From: Eriocheir sinensis
Lineage: Eukaryota > Arthropoda > Malacostraca > Decapoda > Varunidae
Direction: 5' to 3'
NCBI RefSeq assembly: GCF_024679095.1
Contig: NC_066517.1
Span: forward strand, 2,657,699 to 2,721,698
Length of the DNA: 64,000 nt
In this document: positions 47,852 to 59,100 of the stretch, piece after piece
Numbering within the stretch: the stretch's first letter is position 1
How the letters are laid out: every line of letters begins with the position of its first letter
Made by a program: the position numbers and the translations under genes
Notes under the pieces: generated by a model
What the model saw: only the letters and a program-made list of their open reading frames with translations
Told to the model about the DNA's origin: nothing
Databases searched by the model: none

Positions 47852-48518
47852 CAAGGAAGACCAAAAAGCGATGCAAAGCGGAACAGGTCACAAGAAGTGA
47901 TTGTTGATATCTTAGTTATATACAAACATAAATCATCATTTGCTTCTATAATAATATAAATAAACTTGGGTGGGACAGATCTCGACAAGCAGTCGATAAT
48001 AAAAGACACGGTACCGTATCGAAATTCATGTATGTATTCAGGATGGGATGTCTGACTACACCACACCGGAGATTACACCGACCACATGAGATAAAATAAA
48101 ATAGTCATGCCATCTCAAGGAATATTAAAGTATCGCCCACAACTAGCCGACATCTCTCTACACTTTCCCTAAATGAGCCTTTCCCTTCCCTTCTCTTGCC
48201 CCCTTACGCCAACTGCAGTCAAAGGACATGTATTACCTCCTGTAAGTTACCTAATCGTCTCTTGCACACTCCCTCAGTGAACTTTTTTTCCCTTCAATTC
48301 CCTACCAGTTCACTTTCTTCTCCCTTCAACACTTCACGCCAGCAATAACCCCTTCGCTGGGAATCCAACAGTCTAGCCGTGTCTAGGTTATTCTTGCCCC
48401 TGGCCTGCTGACGCTCCTGTGAACGCTCTCAGTGTTGCCAAGGGGGGAGGGGGCAAGGCGGATGGCAGTTGTGGTGGTTGTCACGATGTCTGGCTGCTGA
48501 TGGTAATGGCGACGGTAC

Positions 48519-48525
<7 letters not shown>
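47852..48525. other. unrecognised sequence
   Basis: Ordinary complexity with AT-rich parts. No gene, tail or repeat recognised. The abrupt change at 47851 could be a second insertion or deletion point. Confidence 0.3.
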
Positions 48526-48581
<56 letters not shown>

Positions 48582-48775
48582 CCCGGAAGTGAAAATCTGT
48601 GAGATAAAACGCCACTCCCCTCGCCCTCTCTCCTCCGTCCTTCTTCATTCCCTTCCATCTCTCCTACTTTCCTTTCAGTTTTCCTCCCTCATCCTTCCTT
48701 CTTCCTCTCACCCTCCCCTTAGCCCCCCTGAGGTATGTATGAGACTGAAATAGCGCGCTTTTTATATGCCCGTCT

Positions 48776-48862
<87 letters not shown>
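48526..48862. repeat. two (GA)n microsatellites
   Basis: About 26 GA units at 48526-48577 and about 42 at 48777-48861, with a pyrimidine-rich spacer. Confidence 0.95.
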
Positions 48863-48865
<3 letters not shown>

Positions 48866-48929
48866 AATGTTATCTAGCCTTAATTTTTCAACGTGAACTT
48901 CACTTGACTGCCCAGGTATTGTGTGCAGC

Positions 48930-49185
48930 ACCACCACCACCACCACTATCACTATCACCACCACCACCACCACCACTATCACTATCACTATCACTACCAC
49001 CACCACCACCACCACCACTATCACTACCACCACCACCACCACCACCATCACCACCACCACCACCACCACCACTATCACTACCACCACCACCACCACCACC
49101 ACTATCACTACCACCACCACCACCACCACCACCACCACCACTACCACTACCACCACCAACAACAATACCAACAACAACAACAACA
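48930..49185. repeat. (CCA)n with regular ACTATC interruptions
   Basis: CCA runs of 6-10 units are separated by ACTATCACTA-type hexamers, followed by CAA triplets. His-, Thr- and Pro-rich ORFs are artefacts. Confidence 0.94.
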
Positions 49186-50148
49186 CCCCAATCATCACCA
49201 CAACCACTTGCATCATCACCAAAGTAATTCATCAGTGATCAATAATAGTTTAATCAACGACATATTTTTTCCCTTATAACAACTGATGACGCAGCATTGC
49301 ATTTTCCTTTACCTTGATACTATGATCATGCGAAAGGGTTCCTGTAAGATATCTCGGCATATCAATAAAACAATTGACACCCAGTAATACTTTTTATGTT
49401 ACAGCCAAACGCTATACCGTACGCTTTTCCACTATTGTTCCTCCATGTGATGATTCAGCAATACTCCCTATGTCTATGAGATGTTTCTGCATTTAAACAA
49501 GTCATGTCAACAGTCCTGAGCGTAATTTCACGGCAAATACGTGGAGACGCGAGCACATACAATACAACGTTACACTGATCTTTTGAAGATGACAGGCTAA
49601 AAACTTAGTGTATCCTCACAATGCACAGTCTCACTGGCACTTACACTGACCTGAATCACACTACAACCATCTCTCCACGTGTCACGGTGGCGAGGTTTCT
49701 GCCATCACAACCATGCATAAGGTACCGGTCCCCCCTGAGCCAGCATACTGTCAACAAGGGGTCTGGATGAAACACCCATGGGCAAATCTCCGCGAACGAA
49801 ACTTCCACGGGCAGCAAGGAAACAACCCTCTCAGTTAATGGGCAGCGCAGGCCCAAACAACACATACTGACTCAACCACATCATTTTGAAACTGGTTAGG
49901 AGGCTTCAGGTCCATCGATGAATACAAAGAAGAAAGGAGAAGCAGAGGGAATCAGGTGTGTACAAGCAAGGAATAAGCAAACTACCTATTCTTTCTACTC
50001 GGGAAGTCCACCCACCCCAAATACAATATATCCTCATTCTTGAACGTTAGCTCTCTTCCGACCCGGCTCCCACCCCCGGCAGGAGCGACCCTCATTAACA
50101 ACCATCCTCGTGAACCTCGCATTGGGTTCTACTTGGCATAATGGTAGT

Positions 50149-50149
<1 letters not shown>
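49186..50149. other. unrecognised single-copy-looking sequence
   Basis: Nearly 1 kb of balanced composition without a repeat. A 69-codon minus-strand ORF at 49656-49865 has no recognisable family. Could be intron or intergenic DNA. Confidence 0.3.

Positions 50150-50187
<38 letters not shown>
50150..50187. repeat. (CT)n microsatellite
   Basis: About 18 CT units. Confidence 0.94.
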
Positions 50188-50195
<8 letters not shown>

Positions 50196-50591
50196 ATCCG
50201 GCTAATCCAACGGAACAACGGCGATGTAATTCATTAAGAATTTAACGGATAAAAGAGAGGAGGCGGGAAGAGGAAGCGTAAATAAACAAGGAAGCAAGGC
50301 AACCTGTTCTTCTTAACGCTCTCGCTCCCTTAACTGATCATTTCTCTCTGTATTTTCTCGTCATTTTCCGTCAGCCTCCTAATCTTAATGTGATAGGAAA
50401 CCACCACACAAGATACTCCAGTTTATTCTTTCAAATCATCCCTATCCCTGTGAGAGACAAGACCCCTCCAAATACAAAATACTGATATTTTTTTTTTTCA
50501 TCACCCCTGTGCCTGTGAAAGATAAAGAGAATTCCACACACAAGACATTCCAGTTCATTCTTTTAATCATCCCTAAGTTCCCAATCCCTGT

Positions 50592-50594
<3 letters not shown>
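50188..50594. other. unrecognised sequence with a short duplication
   Basis: CACACAAGATACTCCAGTTTATTCTTT (first 19 bases CACACAAGATACTCCAGTT at 50405) resembles CACACAAGACATTCCAGTTC at 50537; the surrounding CCCTGTGAGAGA phrases also align, giving an old ~65-130-bp duplication. No gene seen. Confidence 0.45.
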
Positions 50595-50595
<1 letters not shown>

Positions 50596-50659
<64 letters not shown>

Positions 50660-50890
50660 GGTCTCTCCTTCTCTCTCTCCTTTCCGTCTTCCCCCAGACC
50701 CCCACAGCGAGAGCAGCTGCACGTGTTGGATCGCCACGTGTGTAGAAGCGTGCGTGTGAAGGTATGTGTGCTCTGCCTCTCTCGGGTTGGATGGGATATG
50801 AGGAAAATGTTAAGGACAAGGTGTGTGTGTGTGTGTGTGTGTGTGTTTAGATGAAGAGCAAGGCGATTGTATTTAAATTAGTACTTGGTA

Positions 50891-50967
<77 letters not shown>
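50596..50967. repeat. (CT)n, (GT)n, (CT)n microsatellites
   Basis: CT at 50596-50657 and 50894-50966, GT at 50820-50847. Confidence 0.94.
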
Positions 50968-50969
<2 letters not shown>

Positions 50970-51332
50970 CACTCGAGATAACACAAGCTCCTTTATCACA
51001 TCAACTTTCCCGCCATCATGCCGGACACCACCACCAGATCATAACACTGGCCAACAAAAAATTTATCGTCTTAGTTATTTTAGCTGTTTAGGACAATTTG
51101 CATGTGCTGAATCCAAAAATCACATTGGTTTTCCTCAATCAGGTCGACCTTTTTATGTATCGCCACATGATGTTTCTACCGTTTTTTTTTTGTTTTTTTT
51201 TTTTACACGTACGGCTATTTTCTATTTATATGAGGCAATTTTTTTTCTTATTTCTTTAAATAAACGAATTCTGAAAAGCTTACATGCGCCAATTTTTAAC
51301 TAACTGGTATATTTCTTTTGCAGGTGAATGAA

Positions 51333-52088
51333 ATGCATTTGGCCAGAAGATCTTGCAAAAATAAGCCCGACGTATTCTGCTACATCTGCGGCGAATACAC
51401 CGTTGTTCCTATCAGGAATCCAGTCACAAGTTTCATAAAGCGTGCTTACCATGCTTATTTTGGTATGAAACTTGGTGACCAGGATAAAGCTTGGGCGCCA
51501 CACATGGTATGCAAGACATGCACCGAGTATCTGCGTCGTTGGACCAAGGGCAAGAAGAGTTGTCTTAAGTTTGGAATTCCCATGGTTTGGAGGAAGCCGA
51601 TAAACCATGCTACTTCTGCGTTATTGATTTGACTGGGATCAACAGAAAGAATCGGAGCAGCCTCAAGTATCCTGATCTTGAATCAGCACGTCGTTCTGTA
51701 GCTCATTGTGATGAAATTCAAGTACCTGTCTTTAGAGAACTTCCTGACATTAGTGACAAAGATTCCTCCAGTGTTGAAGAAAATGAAGAAGTGGTTCTTG
51801 ACGATGATGCTCCACATCCTTATTCCCAAAAGGAGCTAAATGATTTAGTTCGCGATCTCGGCTTGTCAAAGTCCTCTGCCGAACTGTTGGCATCCAGATT
51901 GAAGGAAAGAAAATTACCCTCTGACAGTGCTCACATCACCTTCTACCGCAATAGACATCAGAAGTACCTCTGTTTTTTCTCTGAAGAGAAGGACTTGGTG
52001 TACTGTACAGATATTGCGCAGCTTCAGCACAAGCTTGGAGTGCCACAGTACCAACCCGAAGATTGGAGACTTCATTGACAGCAGCAAG
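51333..52088 (+). pseudogene. multicopy unknown-function gene, N-terminal half
   Basis: From ATG 51333 it reads ARRSCKNKPDVFCYICGEYT, YHAYFGMKLGDQDKAWAPH, CKTCTEYLRRWTKGKKS and FGIPMVW, then after a frameshift near 51605 CYFCVIDLTGINRKNRSS, HPYSQKELNDLVRDLGLS, then a second shift at DWRL. From memory, this layout (CxxC zinc-like pairs, then 'ELNDLVRDL', then 'HKLG...PEDWRLFIDSSK') belongs to a protein family present in many copies in arthropod and cnidarian genomes and probably mobile-element derived; its function is not known to me. A good acceptor, ATTTCTTTTGCAG, ends at 51323, so this may be an internal exon. The second half continues at 55405, after an inserted LINE. It is broken. Confidence 0.7.
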
Positions 52089-52218
52089 TTTTTTTTTTTT
52101 TTTTTTTTACAACAAAGGAGGCAGCTCAAGGGCACACAAAAAAAGAAAACAATAATAAAAAAAAGCCCGCTACTCGCTGCTCCTAAAAAAGAAACAAAAG
52201 AGGTGGCCGAAAGCAAGA

Positions 52219-53775
52219 TCAAATACGGGAGGAGAGGTGTCCTGATACCCTCCTCTTGAAAGAGTTCAAGTCGTAGGCAGGAGGAAATACAGATGAAGGA
52301 AGATTGTTCCAGAGTTTACCAGCGTGAGGGATGAAAGAGTGAAGATGCTGGTTAACTCTTGCATAAGGGGTTTGGACAGTATAGGGATGAGCATGAGTAG
52401 AAAGTCGAGTGCAGCGGGGCCGCGGGAGGGGGGGAGGCATGCAGTTAGCAAGTTCAGAAGAGCAGTCAGCGTGGAAATATCGATAGAAGATAGAAAGAGA
52501 GGCAACATTGCGGCGGAATTTAAGAGGTAGAAGACTATCAGTATGAGGAGGAGAGCTGATGAGACGAAGAGCCTTAGCCTCCACTCTGTCCAGAAGAGCT
52601 GTGTGAGTGGAGCCCCCCCACACATGAGATGCATACTCCATACGAGGGCGGACAAGGCCCCTGTATATGGACAACAACTGTGCAGGGGAGAAGAACTGGC
52701 GGAGACGGTACAGAACGCCCAGCCTCGAAGAAGCTGATTTAGTAAGAGATGAGATATGAAGTTTCCAGTTGAGATTTTGAGTTAAGGATAGACCGAGGAT
52801 GTTTAGTGTTGAGGAAGGTGATAGCTGGGTGTTGTCAAAGAATAGGGGATAGTTGTTTGGAAGATTATGTCGAGTGGATAGGTGGAGAAACTGTGTTTTT
52901 GAGGCGTTGAAGGACACCAGATTCTTCTTGTCCCAGTCGGAAATAATAGTAAGGTCTGAGGCTAAGCGTTCTGCAGCCTTCAGCCTTGAGTCGTTAAGTT
53001 CCTGTAGGGTGGGTCTTCTATTAAAAGAAGTTGAGTAATGCGGAGTGGAATCATCGGCGTAGGAATGGATAGGACAGTTCGTTTTGGAAAGAAGATCATC
53101 AATGAACAACAGAAAAAGAGTGGGAGATAGGACAGAACCCTGTGGGACACCACTGTTAATAGATTTAGGGAAAGAACAGTGACCGTCAACCACGGCAGAA
53201 ATAGAACGGTCAGAAAGGAAACTGGAGATAAAGGTACAGAGAGAAGGATAGAAACCGTAGGAGGGTAGTTTGGAAAGCAAAGATTTGTGCCAGACCCTAT
53301 CAAAAGCTTTTGATATGTCCAGCGCAATAGCAAAAGTTTCACCGAAACGGCTAAGAGAGGATGACCAAGAGTCAGTTAAGAAGGCTAGGAGATCACCAGT
53401 AGAACGCCCCTTGCGGAACCCATACTGGCGATCAGATAGAAGGTCAGAAGTGGAAAGGTGCTTTTGAATCTTCCGGTTAAGGATTGATTCAAAAGCTTTA
53501 GATAGACAAGAAAGTAAAGCTATAGGACGGTAGTTTGAGGGATTGGAGCGGTCACCCTTCTTAGGCACAGGCTGTATGAAGGCATACTTCCAGCAAGAAG
53601 GAAAGGTAGATGTTGACAGGCAGAGGCGAAAGAATTTGACCAGGCAGGGTGACAACACGGAGGCACAGTTTTTAAGGACAATAGGAGGCACTCCATCAGG
53701 TCCATAAGCCTTCTGAGGATTGAGGCCAGAGAGGGCATAGAAAACATCATTTTGAAGAATCTTTATAACAGGCAT
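52219..53775 (-). CDS. LINE-J copy 3 reverse transcriptase ORF (518 codons, uninterrupted)
   Basis: This RNA-dependent DNA polymerase domain copies the element's transcript at the target site. Visible blocks are [20 protein letters not shown] (residues ~68-87), [11 protein letters not shown] with the first catalytic Asp (~153), [11 protein letters not shown] (~208-218), SYADDS with the catalytic Asp pair (~239-242), and [15 protein letters not shown] in the thumb region, ending with the [11 protein letters not shown]-terminal motif. No stop or frameshift occurs within it, unlike copies 1 and 2. The natural ORF would begin upstream with the endonuclease, so the Met at 53775 is not the true start. 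Confidence 0.85.
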   Translation of the reverse strand: MPVIKILQNDVFYALSGLNPQKAYGPDGVPPIVLKNCASVLSPCLVKFFRLCLSTSTFPSCWKYAFIQPVPKKGDRSNPSNYRPIALLSCLSKAFESILNRKIQKHLSTSDLLSDRQYGFRKGRSTGDLLAFLTDSWSSSLSRFGETFAIALDISKAFDRVWHKSLLSKLPSYGFYPSLCTFISSFLSDRSISAVVDGHCSFPKSINSGVPQGSVLSPTLFLLFIDDLLSKTNCPIHSYADDSTPHYSTSFNRRPTLQELNDSRLKAAERLASDLTIISDWDKKNLVSFNASKTQFLHLSTRHNLPNNYPLFFDNTQLSPSSTLNILGLSLTQNLNWKLHISSLTKSASSRLGVLYRLRQFFSPAQLLSIYRGLVRPRMEYASHVWGGSTHTALLDRVEAKALRLISSPPHTDSLLPLKFRRNVASLSIFYRYFHADCSSELANCMPPPLPRPRCTRLSTHAHPYTVQTPYARVNQHLHSFIPHAGKLWNNLPSSVFPPAYDLNSFKRRVSGHLSSRI

Positions 53776-53889
53776 AAAGGAGTCAGAGGGGGGATGAGTA
53801 GGAGGAATATGCCCAGAATCGTCCAGAGTGGAGTTTTTAGTAAAAGTTTGAGAGAAGAGTTCAGCCTTAGAGATAGATGAGACGGCAGT

Positions 53890-54854
53890 GTTGCCGTCAG
53901 GACTGAGGAGGATGAAGAAGTGAAGTTGGAGGAGATGTTTTTGGCTAGATGCCAGAAGTTACGGGAAGAGTTAGAGAAAGCAAGGTTTTGGCATTTTCTA
54001 TTAATGAAAGAATTTTTGGTTAGTCGGAGAATAGATTTGGCACGATTTCGGGCAGAAATGTAAAGTTCATAATTAGCATTAGTTTGAAGGCTCTGGTACC
54101 TTTTGTGAGCTACCTCTCTATCATTGACAGCACGAGAACAAGCGTGATTAAACCAAGGCTTTTTAGCGTGAGGAGTAGAGAAAGAACGAGGAATGTATGC
54201 CTCCATTCCAGAGACAATCACCTCTGTGATGCGCTGAGCACACACAGAGGGGTCTCTATCCTGGAAGCAATAATCATTCCACAGGAAATCGGAAAAGTAC
54301 ATCCTCAGGTCGTCCCACCGAGCTGAAGCAAAATGCCAGAAGCATCGCCTCTTCGGTGGGTCCAGAGGGTGTACAGGAGCGATAGGACAGAATGCAGAAA
54401 TAAGATTGTGATCGGAGGAGCCCAACGGAGAGAACAGTTTGACAGAATAAGCAGAAGGGTTTGAGGTAAGGAAGAGGTCTAGAATGTTGGACCGGTCTCC
54501 AAGACGGTCGGGAATACGTGTAGGGTGCTGGACCAACTGCTCTAGGTCGTTGAGGGTAGCACAGTTGTAGGCTTGTACACCAGGATGGTCAGTGAAAGAG
54601 GATGAAAGCCAAAGCTGGTGGTGAACATTGAAATCTCCTAGGAAGGAGATTTCAGCGAAGGGAGAGTGGGTCAAGGTGTGCTCCACTTTAGAATTCAAAT
54701 AGTCAAAGAATTTTACATAGTTGGTAGAGTTAGGTGAGAGATAAACAGCACAGATGTATTTAGTAATAGAATGACAATGAAGTCTTAGCCAGATGGTGGA
54801 AAATTCAGAAGAGTCAAGGTCGTGGGCACGAGAGCAAGTGATGTCGTTGCGCAC
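53890..54854 (-). pseudogene. LINE-J copy 3 endonuclease domain (frameshifted)
   Basis: This is the apurinic-like endonuclease that nicks target [14 protein letters not shown] and the SSDHNLIS block carry the typical Asp/Asn and Asp-His catalytic residues. The first part of the domain lies in another frame at 54850-55080, and the RT follows in a third frame. About 320 codons are open. Confidence 0.8.
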
Positions 54855-55404
54855 GTAGGCGCAACATCCAGCTTTGGATTGAAATTTAGGATAGAGATAG
54901 TACGAGGGAACAGAGTAGAGATTGCTGTCAGTAGCCTCAGAACCTGAGTTTCGGTAAGGAAGAGAAGGTGAGGTTTAGAGGAGGAGAGATGATGTTCCAC
55001 AGAATGAAAATTAGAGCGAAGACCGCGAATGTTATAGAAATTGAGAAGAAAGAGGTTCGAGGAGTTATCAAGACACCTCTCGGGTCGGCAGCCAGAAGGG
55101 GAGTCCTCCCTGGGGGAATTTGTGGTCCCCCCCCCAGGCGGGGACTCCGAGGCTTGGTGTAGGTGCGCCATTTTGAAATTTTAATTTTGGGAAAAGGTGT
55201 ATATGTTGTGTGAATGTAGTGTGGTGTGGATAAAGAGAGGATCTGTCTTTAGAGAGCATGCTGAACTACTCTCCGGTGTTGGTGAGACAATAGGGAAACG
55301 GTTAGTGAGGACATGGGAGGGGTCTTTGGAGGGCTTCAGCTCCCTTCTCACCTCCCATATATACCTCACCGGGAGTGGCTTGCGCCCGTTCGGTAGGTGT
55401 CTTC

Positions 55405-55861
55405 CTACCTACTCCAGCGCTGAAATGTGTTCTGCTGCACAACGGCAACCAGTTTGCCTCTGTATACCCTTCGCTCACTCGTCTACAGTGAAGGAGAAGT
55501 ATGAAGCGGTGAAGTACGTGCTGGAGAAAATTCGTTATGATCAGCATGAGTGGTTGATTTGTGTTGACCTGAAGATGGTGAACTTTTTGTTGGGACAACA
55601 GTCCGGGTTCACCAAGTAACCGTGCTTTCTATGCATGTGGGATAGTAGGGACAAAGCTCAGCATTACACGCTGGCCTGTACGGGAGGAAACAGTGCTTTG
55701 CAGAGCAAGGAACGTCATAAACAACCCTCTAGTAGACAGAGACAGGATACGCTTCCCATCGCTGCACATCAAGCTCGGCTTGATCAAACAGTTCACCAAA
55801 GCTCTGGACAAGGTTGGTGGCTGCTTGATATACTTGTGCCACGCTTTTTCTTTCTTTTGGG
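55405..55861 (+). pseudogene. multicopy unknown-function gene, C-terminal half
   Basis: Directly after LINE-J copy 3 the reading resumes as PTPALKCVLLHNGN, shifts frame to IPFAHSSTVKEKYEAVKYVL, EWLICVDLKMVNFLLGQQSG and FTK, meets a TAA (55617-55619) where the family has Tyr, continues PCFLCMWDSRDKAQHY, and after another shift NVINNPLVDRDRIRFPSLHI and KLGLIKQFTKALDKVGG. It ends abruptly at the left edge of element A at 55862. It carries at least three lesions, so this copy is dead. It is the sequence-order continuation of 51333-52088. Confidence 0.72.
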
Positions 55862-56010
55862 TGGGCCGTCTTGGTGTCGGCAAGTATGAAAACCAACGGT
55901 CGTCGCCTGTCTCGGACATTCAGTCAATTAGTTGCCAGCATGTCGGCGACATGCTGGCAATTATCTCAACACGAGTCTCAACGGTCGTTTTTTATTAAAT
56001 GGCGCCATAG
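55862..56010. mobile_element. element A copy 1, left part (host of self-insertion)
   Basis: Homologous to 56055-56184 of copy 2: CGTCTTGGTGTCGGC, CGAGTCTCAACGGTC and TAAATGGCGCCAT. Its terminal ~40 bp are missing at the join to the unknown-function gene. It ends at CAT, where copy 2 is inserted. Confidence 0.82.
55932..55960. repeat. perfect 14-bp-arm hairpin within element A
   Basis: TTGCCAGCATGTCG, one base, then its exact reverse complement. The corresponding place in copy 2 (56111-56140) is decayed. Confidence 0.93.
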
Positions 56011-57462
56011 CCCCGTTCACACTGTGCCGACTCTGGGCACAGTGAGATTTTTATGGCGTCTTGGTGTCGGCTAGCATGATTGCCGACTGTCTGGGACATT
56101 CCGCCAACTAGTTGCCATCACGTCTGCTACATGCTGCCAAGTAGTCTCAAGACGAGTCTCAACGGTCATTTTTTGAAATGGCGCCATGTCTACGACAACC
56201 ACGAATCTGCCGATCGATTTGCCGACAGCCGCAGACGGTCTTGCAGATTGTCTGTCAACTGGTTGGCCGACCAGCTGACCGACAGTTGCCAAGGAGTTGG
56301 CCGACGGTCTTCGCGACTGTCTTGGCGGCAGCCTTGCCAACTGTCGCCGAATTCTACCAAAAATTTTAAAGAATATTATGGGTCCTGGGGTATATAGGCT
56401 GTGATGGGCCGAGACTCCGCTGTGTCTACTTCTAGGGTTGCCACCCTTTCCTTGAAATACGGAATCGCTCTGTATTAGAGAATGAAATGCAGTGTTCCGT
56501 TTTGAACCAATACGGAACGTCATATGTTCCGTATTTTGTTATCTGATGGTCAAGCAGATAAAATTCAGTATCTTAAAATTGTAGTGACCGCATTTTTCGG
56601 TTAATCACAAAACCAGTCCGTAAAATTTGTCAAGGTTCGTCCGAAAATACGTGTAAAATACGCGACGTAACGTCCCTCCCCCCTCCCTCTTGCCTCCACC
56701 AGCAGCGTGCAGCGGCTGTCACTCATTGCATACTCGAGAAATTTTAGGGTTGCCACCCGTTCCTTTAAGTATGGATCCATTCCGTATTGGAGAGTGAGAT
56801 GTTGCATTCCACATTTTTCTGACCTCTGGGTGGCAACCCTAGTTGTGTCATTCTACCCAAGAGAGAGACAGCAGGAGTGCGTGCGTGCTGTGCGGCTTCC
56901 AATTTTGTCCTAGTGAAACGAAACCATGCCTAGAGGTTGTTGTTGTGCTTGAGATCGCAAAATGAAAATATAAATTTCCTGATAGCGGCAGTGTTAGCCA
57001 GTATTTCTGAGCCGACAGTCGTCACGAACGACCTTCATTAGGCGAAGACTCGTCACAACAGTCCCTCATTATTCTTAGGTAGTCGGCACCGACGACTGTG
57101 CCGACAGGAAACGATGAAAATTTGAAAAATGGCCCCGACAGTCGTCACGACTGTCTCCAGACAAGCCAAGACTGTTGATGACAGTCTTGACGACTGTTCC
57201 CGACCTCCCTCAGACCTCAACCGGAAATGACAGTTGGTCCAGACCCTTGCCGACTCTTGTCGTGAAAGTTTAGCATGGATTACTTTTTCGCGCTAACCCT
57301 CACGACCCCACACTTCCCTTCCGACGTCCGCTCAGCATTCGGCGACCGTTTCTAGACCTCTTTCAAGACATGCCCGACCCTTTCATATCAACAACCAAGA
57401 CCTCGTGTACCCTAAAGACGTGGGTAGTCGTGGCCCAAAGTCGGCACAGTGTGAACGGGGCT
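56011..57462. mobile_element. element A copy 2: TIR DNA transposon inserted in element A copy 1
   Basis: Starts AGCCCCGTTCACACTGTGCC and ends with the matching inverted sequence GTGTGAACGGGGCT, about 30 bp of TIR. It is flanked by CAT on both sides; copy 2's own interior (56184) and the resumed copy 1 (57463) show the undisturbed GCCATGTCTA sequence, so CAT is a 3-bp target duplication. Without the nested element B it is about 1.04 kb with no transposase ORF. Many GCCGACNGTC words in both orientations fill it. A 3-bp duplication and GGGGC-NGTTCACAC ends suggest PIF/Harbinger, though the class is inference. A Met-Pro-X-X-Cys-Cys start (56925, and 57868 in copy 1) is reminiscent of a THAP-like N-terminus but soon hits a stop. 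Confidence 0.82.
56433..56842. mobile_element. element B copy 1: ~410-bp TIR element within element A copy 2
   Basis: TAGGGTTGCCACCC at the left and its reverse complement GGGTGGCAACCCTA at the right are terminal inverted repeats. Flanks TGTGTCTA and TGTGTCAT fit an imperfect 8-bp duplication; element A copy 1 at about 57798-57812 shows the unoccupied equivalent GTGTGTTATTC. An internal third copy of the terminus at 56747 makes the last 95 bp a small inverted repeat. hAT-like by duplication length. No ORF. Confidence 0.8.
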
Positions 57463-57986
57463 CATGTCTATGACAACCACGACTCTGCCGACTGATTGGC
57501 CGACAGTCGCAGACGGTCTTGACGACAGTCTTGCAGACGGTCGCCGACCCTCGACAAGACTGTCAGTAAACTGCTGGTTGGCCGACCAGCTGGCCAACAG
57601 TTGCCAAGGAGTTGGCCGACGGTCTTCCCTATGATCTGCCCGACTGTCTTGGCGGCAGCCTCGCCTACTGTTGCCGAATTCTACCCAGAATTTTAAAAGT
57701 ATATTTTGACCGCAGACATCTGCCCAGCGCTCTACTTTTCATGGGTCCTGGAGTATATAATACCTAATGGGCCGCGACTTTCCGGTGTGTTATTCAACCC
57801 GAGTGAGAGGCAACGGAAGTGCGCGCGTGCTGTGATGGCTCCCAGTTTTATGCTATAAAACCGTAACATGCCCAAAAGCTGTTGTGCTTGCGATTGCAAA
57901 GTGAAAACATTAAGCTTCTGATGGACGCAGTGAAGGTAGTCGAGGCCCGCAGGAAAATGAACAAGAAGAAAAGGCTACAGGGACGA
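57463..57986. mobile_element. element A copy 1, middle part
   Basis: Continues from 56010 with CATGTCTATGACAACCACGA and parallels copy 2 from 56182 onward (GTTGGCCGACCAGCTG, GGAGTTGGCCGACGG, ATGGGTCCTGG-GTATATA). It contains a further stretch of coding-like sequence (57868-57985, starting MPKSCCACDCK) not preserved in copy 2. Confidence 0.82.
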
Positions 57987-58360
57987 TTTTTTTTTTTTTT
58001 TTTTTTTTTACATTGCAGCCTATTGCGCCGGTAGGCTTCTTCCAGGTGGATCCTGATGGTCGGTCCAAGGCTTCTTTCCGGTAGGTCCTGATGGTCGGCC
58101 CAGCCCGTTCTGGCGCAGGCGAGTGTTTATAGTGGCGCCATCTTGCATTGGCTCATGCTGCCCTCCCAGAGCTCATCTTTGATCCTAGAATCTAGAGTCC
58201 GGGTTGATAGGTGGTCTTCTGGACAGCATGTGGGTAGTTTTTAAGCCACTCGGCGGCGGCTGAAAAATCCCAGCTTGGTGGCACCGGGCGGGGATTGAAC
58301 TCGCGTCCTCCTGAACACGAGGCCGTTACTTTGACGCCTCTGGGTGCTCCGCCGGACACA
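57987..58360 (-). mobile_element. tRNA-derived SINE with poly(A) tail
   Basis: On the minus strand the 5' ~75 bp look like a tRNA: GGCGTCAAAGTAACGGCC, then GAGTTCAATCCCCGC, close to the RNA polymerase III B box GGTTCGANTCC. An unrelated body contains GATGGCGCCACTATAAACAC and ACCATCAGG twice, ending in CGGCGCAATAGGC and 23 A residues. The tail half recurs at 12639-12733, showing a family. It would be transcribed by Pol III and depend on a partner LINE. No clear target duplication was seen. Confidence 0.8.
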
Positions 58361-58365
58361 GTATA

Positions 58366-58782
58366 TAGGGTTACCTCCTTGAGGTCACAAAAATGAGGAA
58401 CCCAACATCTCACTCTCCAATACGGAACGAATCCATATTATAAGGAACGGGTGGAAACCTTAAAATTTCTCTTGCCTGCCATGACTGACAGCCGCTGCCC
58501 GCTGCTGGTGTAGGCAGGAGGAAGGGGGGAGGGAGGTTACTTCGCGTACTTTACACGTATTTTAGGAAGACCCTTAACAAACATATAATTTCACGGACTG
58601 GTGTTGTGATTTACCGAAAAATGCGCTCACTACAGTTTTAAAATACTGAGTTTTATCTGCTTGACCATTCAGACAGCCAAATACGGTACAAATAGCGTTC
58701 CGTATTGATTCAAAATGGAACGCAACATTTCACTCTACAATACGGAACGGTTCCGTTTTTTAAGGAACGGGTGACAGCCCTA
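58366..58782. mobile_element. element B copy 2, opposite orientation
   Basis: Reverse-oriented relative of 56433-56842 with the same parts in inverse order (AACATCTCACTCTCCAATACG; CAAATACGG; GGAACGGGTGACAGCCCTAG). Flanks CAGTATAT and CAGTATGA suggest an imperfect 8-bp duplication. It lies in element A copy 1, next to the SINE. Confidence 0.78.
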
Positions 58783-59100
58783 GCAGTATGACATTTTTGA
58801 TAAATTAATGGCCAACACTGAGCAAGAGGACTCCACATCCAGCGAAAAAAATTAGTTGGCCGACACTCTGCCAAGTGGTTGGCGTATGGTCTCCGTCTAA
58901 AATAGTTAGTCGGACATTTTGCAAACTAGTCGGCAGTCATTATCCCGCCACCATCCCAACAACGTGTTACCCAATATTTCTGAGCCGACAGTCGTCACGA
59001 ACGTCCTTCAGTAGACGAAACCTGTCGTCACGAGTCCCTCATTATTCCTAAGTAGTCGGCACCGACAACTCTGCCGACAGGAAGCGGTCAAAATTATAAA

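Larger units (their letters stand above)
52089..55404 (-). mobile_element. Jockey-like LINE (LINE-J), copy 3, nearly full length
   Basis: This is the longest LINE here (about 3.3 kb), oriented minus, with poly(A) shown as 20 T at 52089-52108. Going 5' to 3' it has a 5' segment (55170-55404), an endonuclease N-terminus ([28 protein letters not shown]), a frame change near 54850, the rest of the endonuclease ([23 protein letters not shown], catalytic Asp/Asn and His), a linker, a second frame change near 53890, and the RT. The 3' UTR matches copy 1 (4480-4593). It sits inside the unknown-function gene whose halves flank it. No clear target duplication was seen. Confidence 0.9.

Noticed and set aside
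55197..55619. Single 140-codon plus-strand gene
   Set aside because: Its first half is antisense LINE-J 5' sequence; only the part after about 55405 has family resemblance.
57987..58360. Functional tRNA gene suggested by the B-box-like sequence
   Set aside because: A degenerate acceptor stem region, an unrelated body and a poly(A) tail identify a SINE instead.
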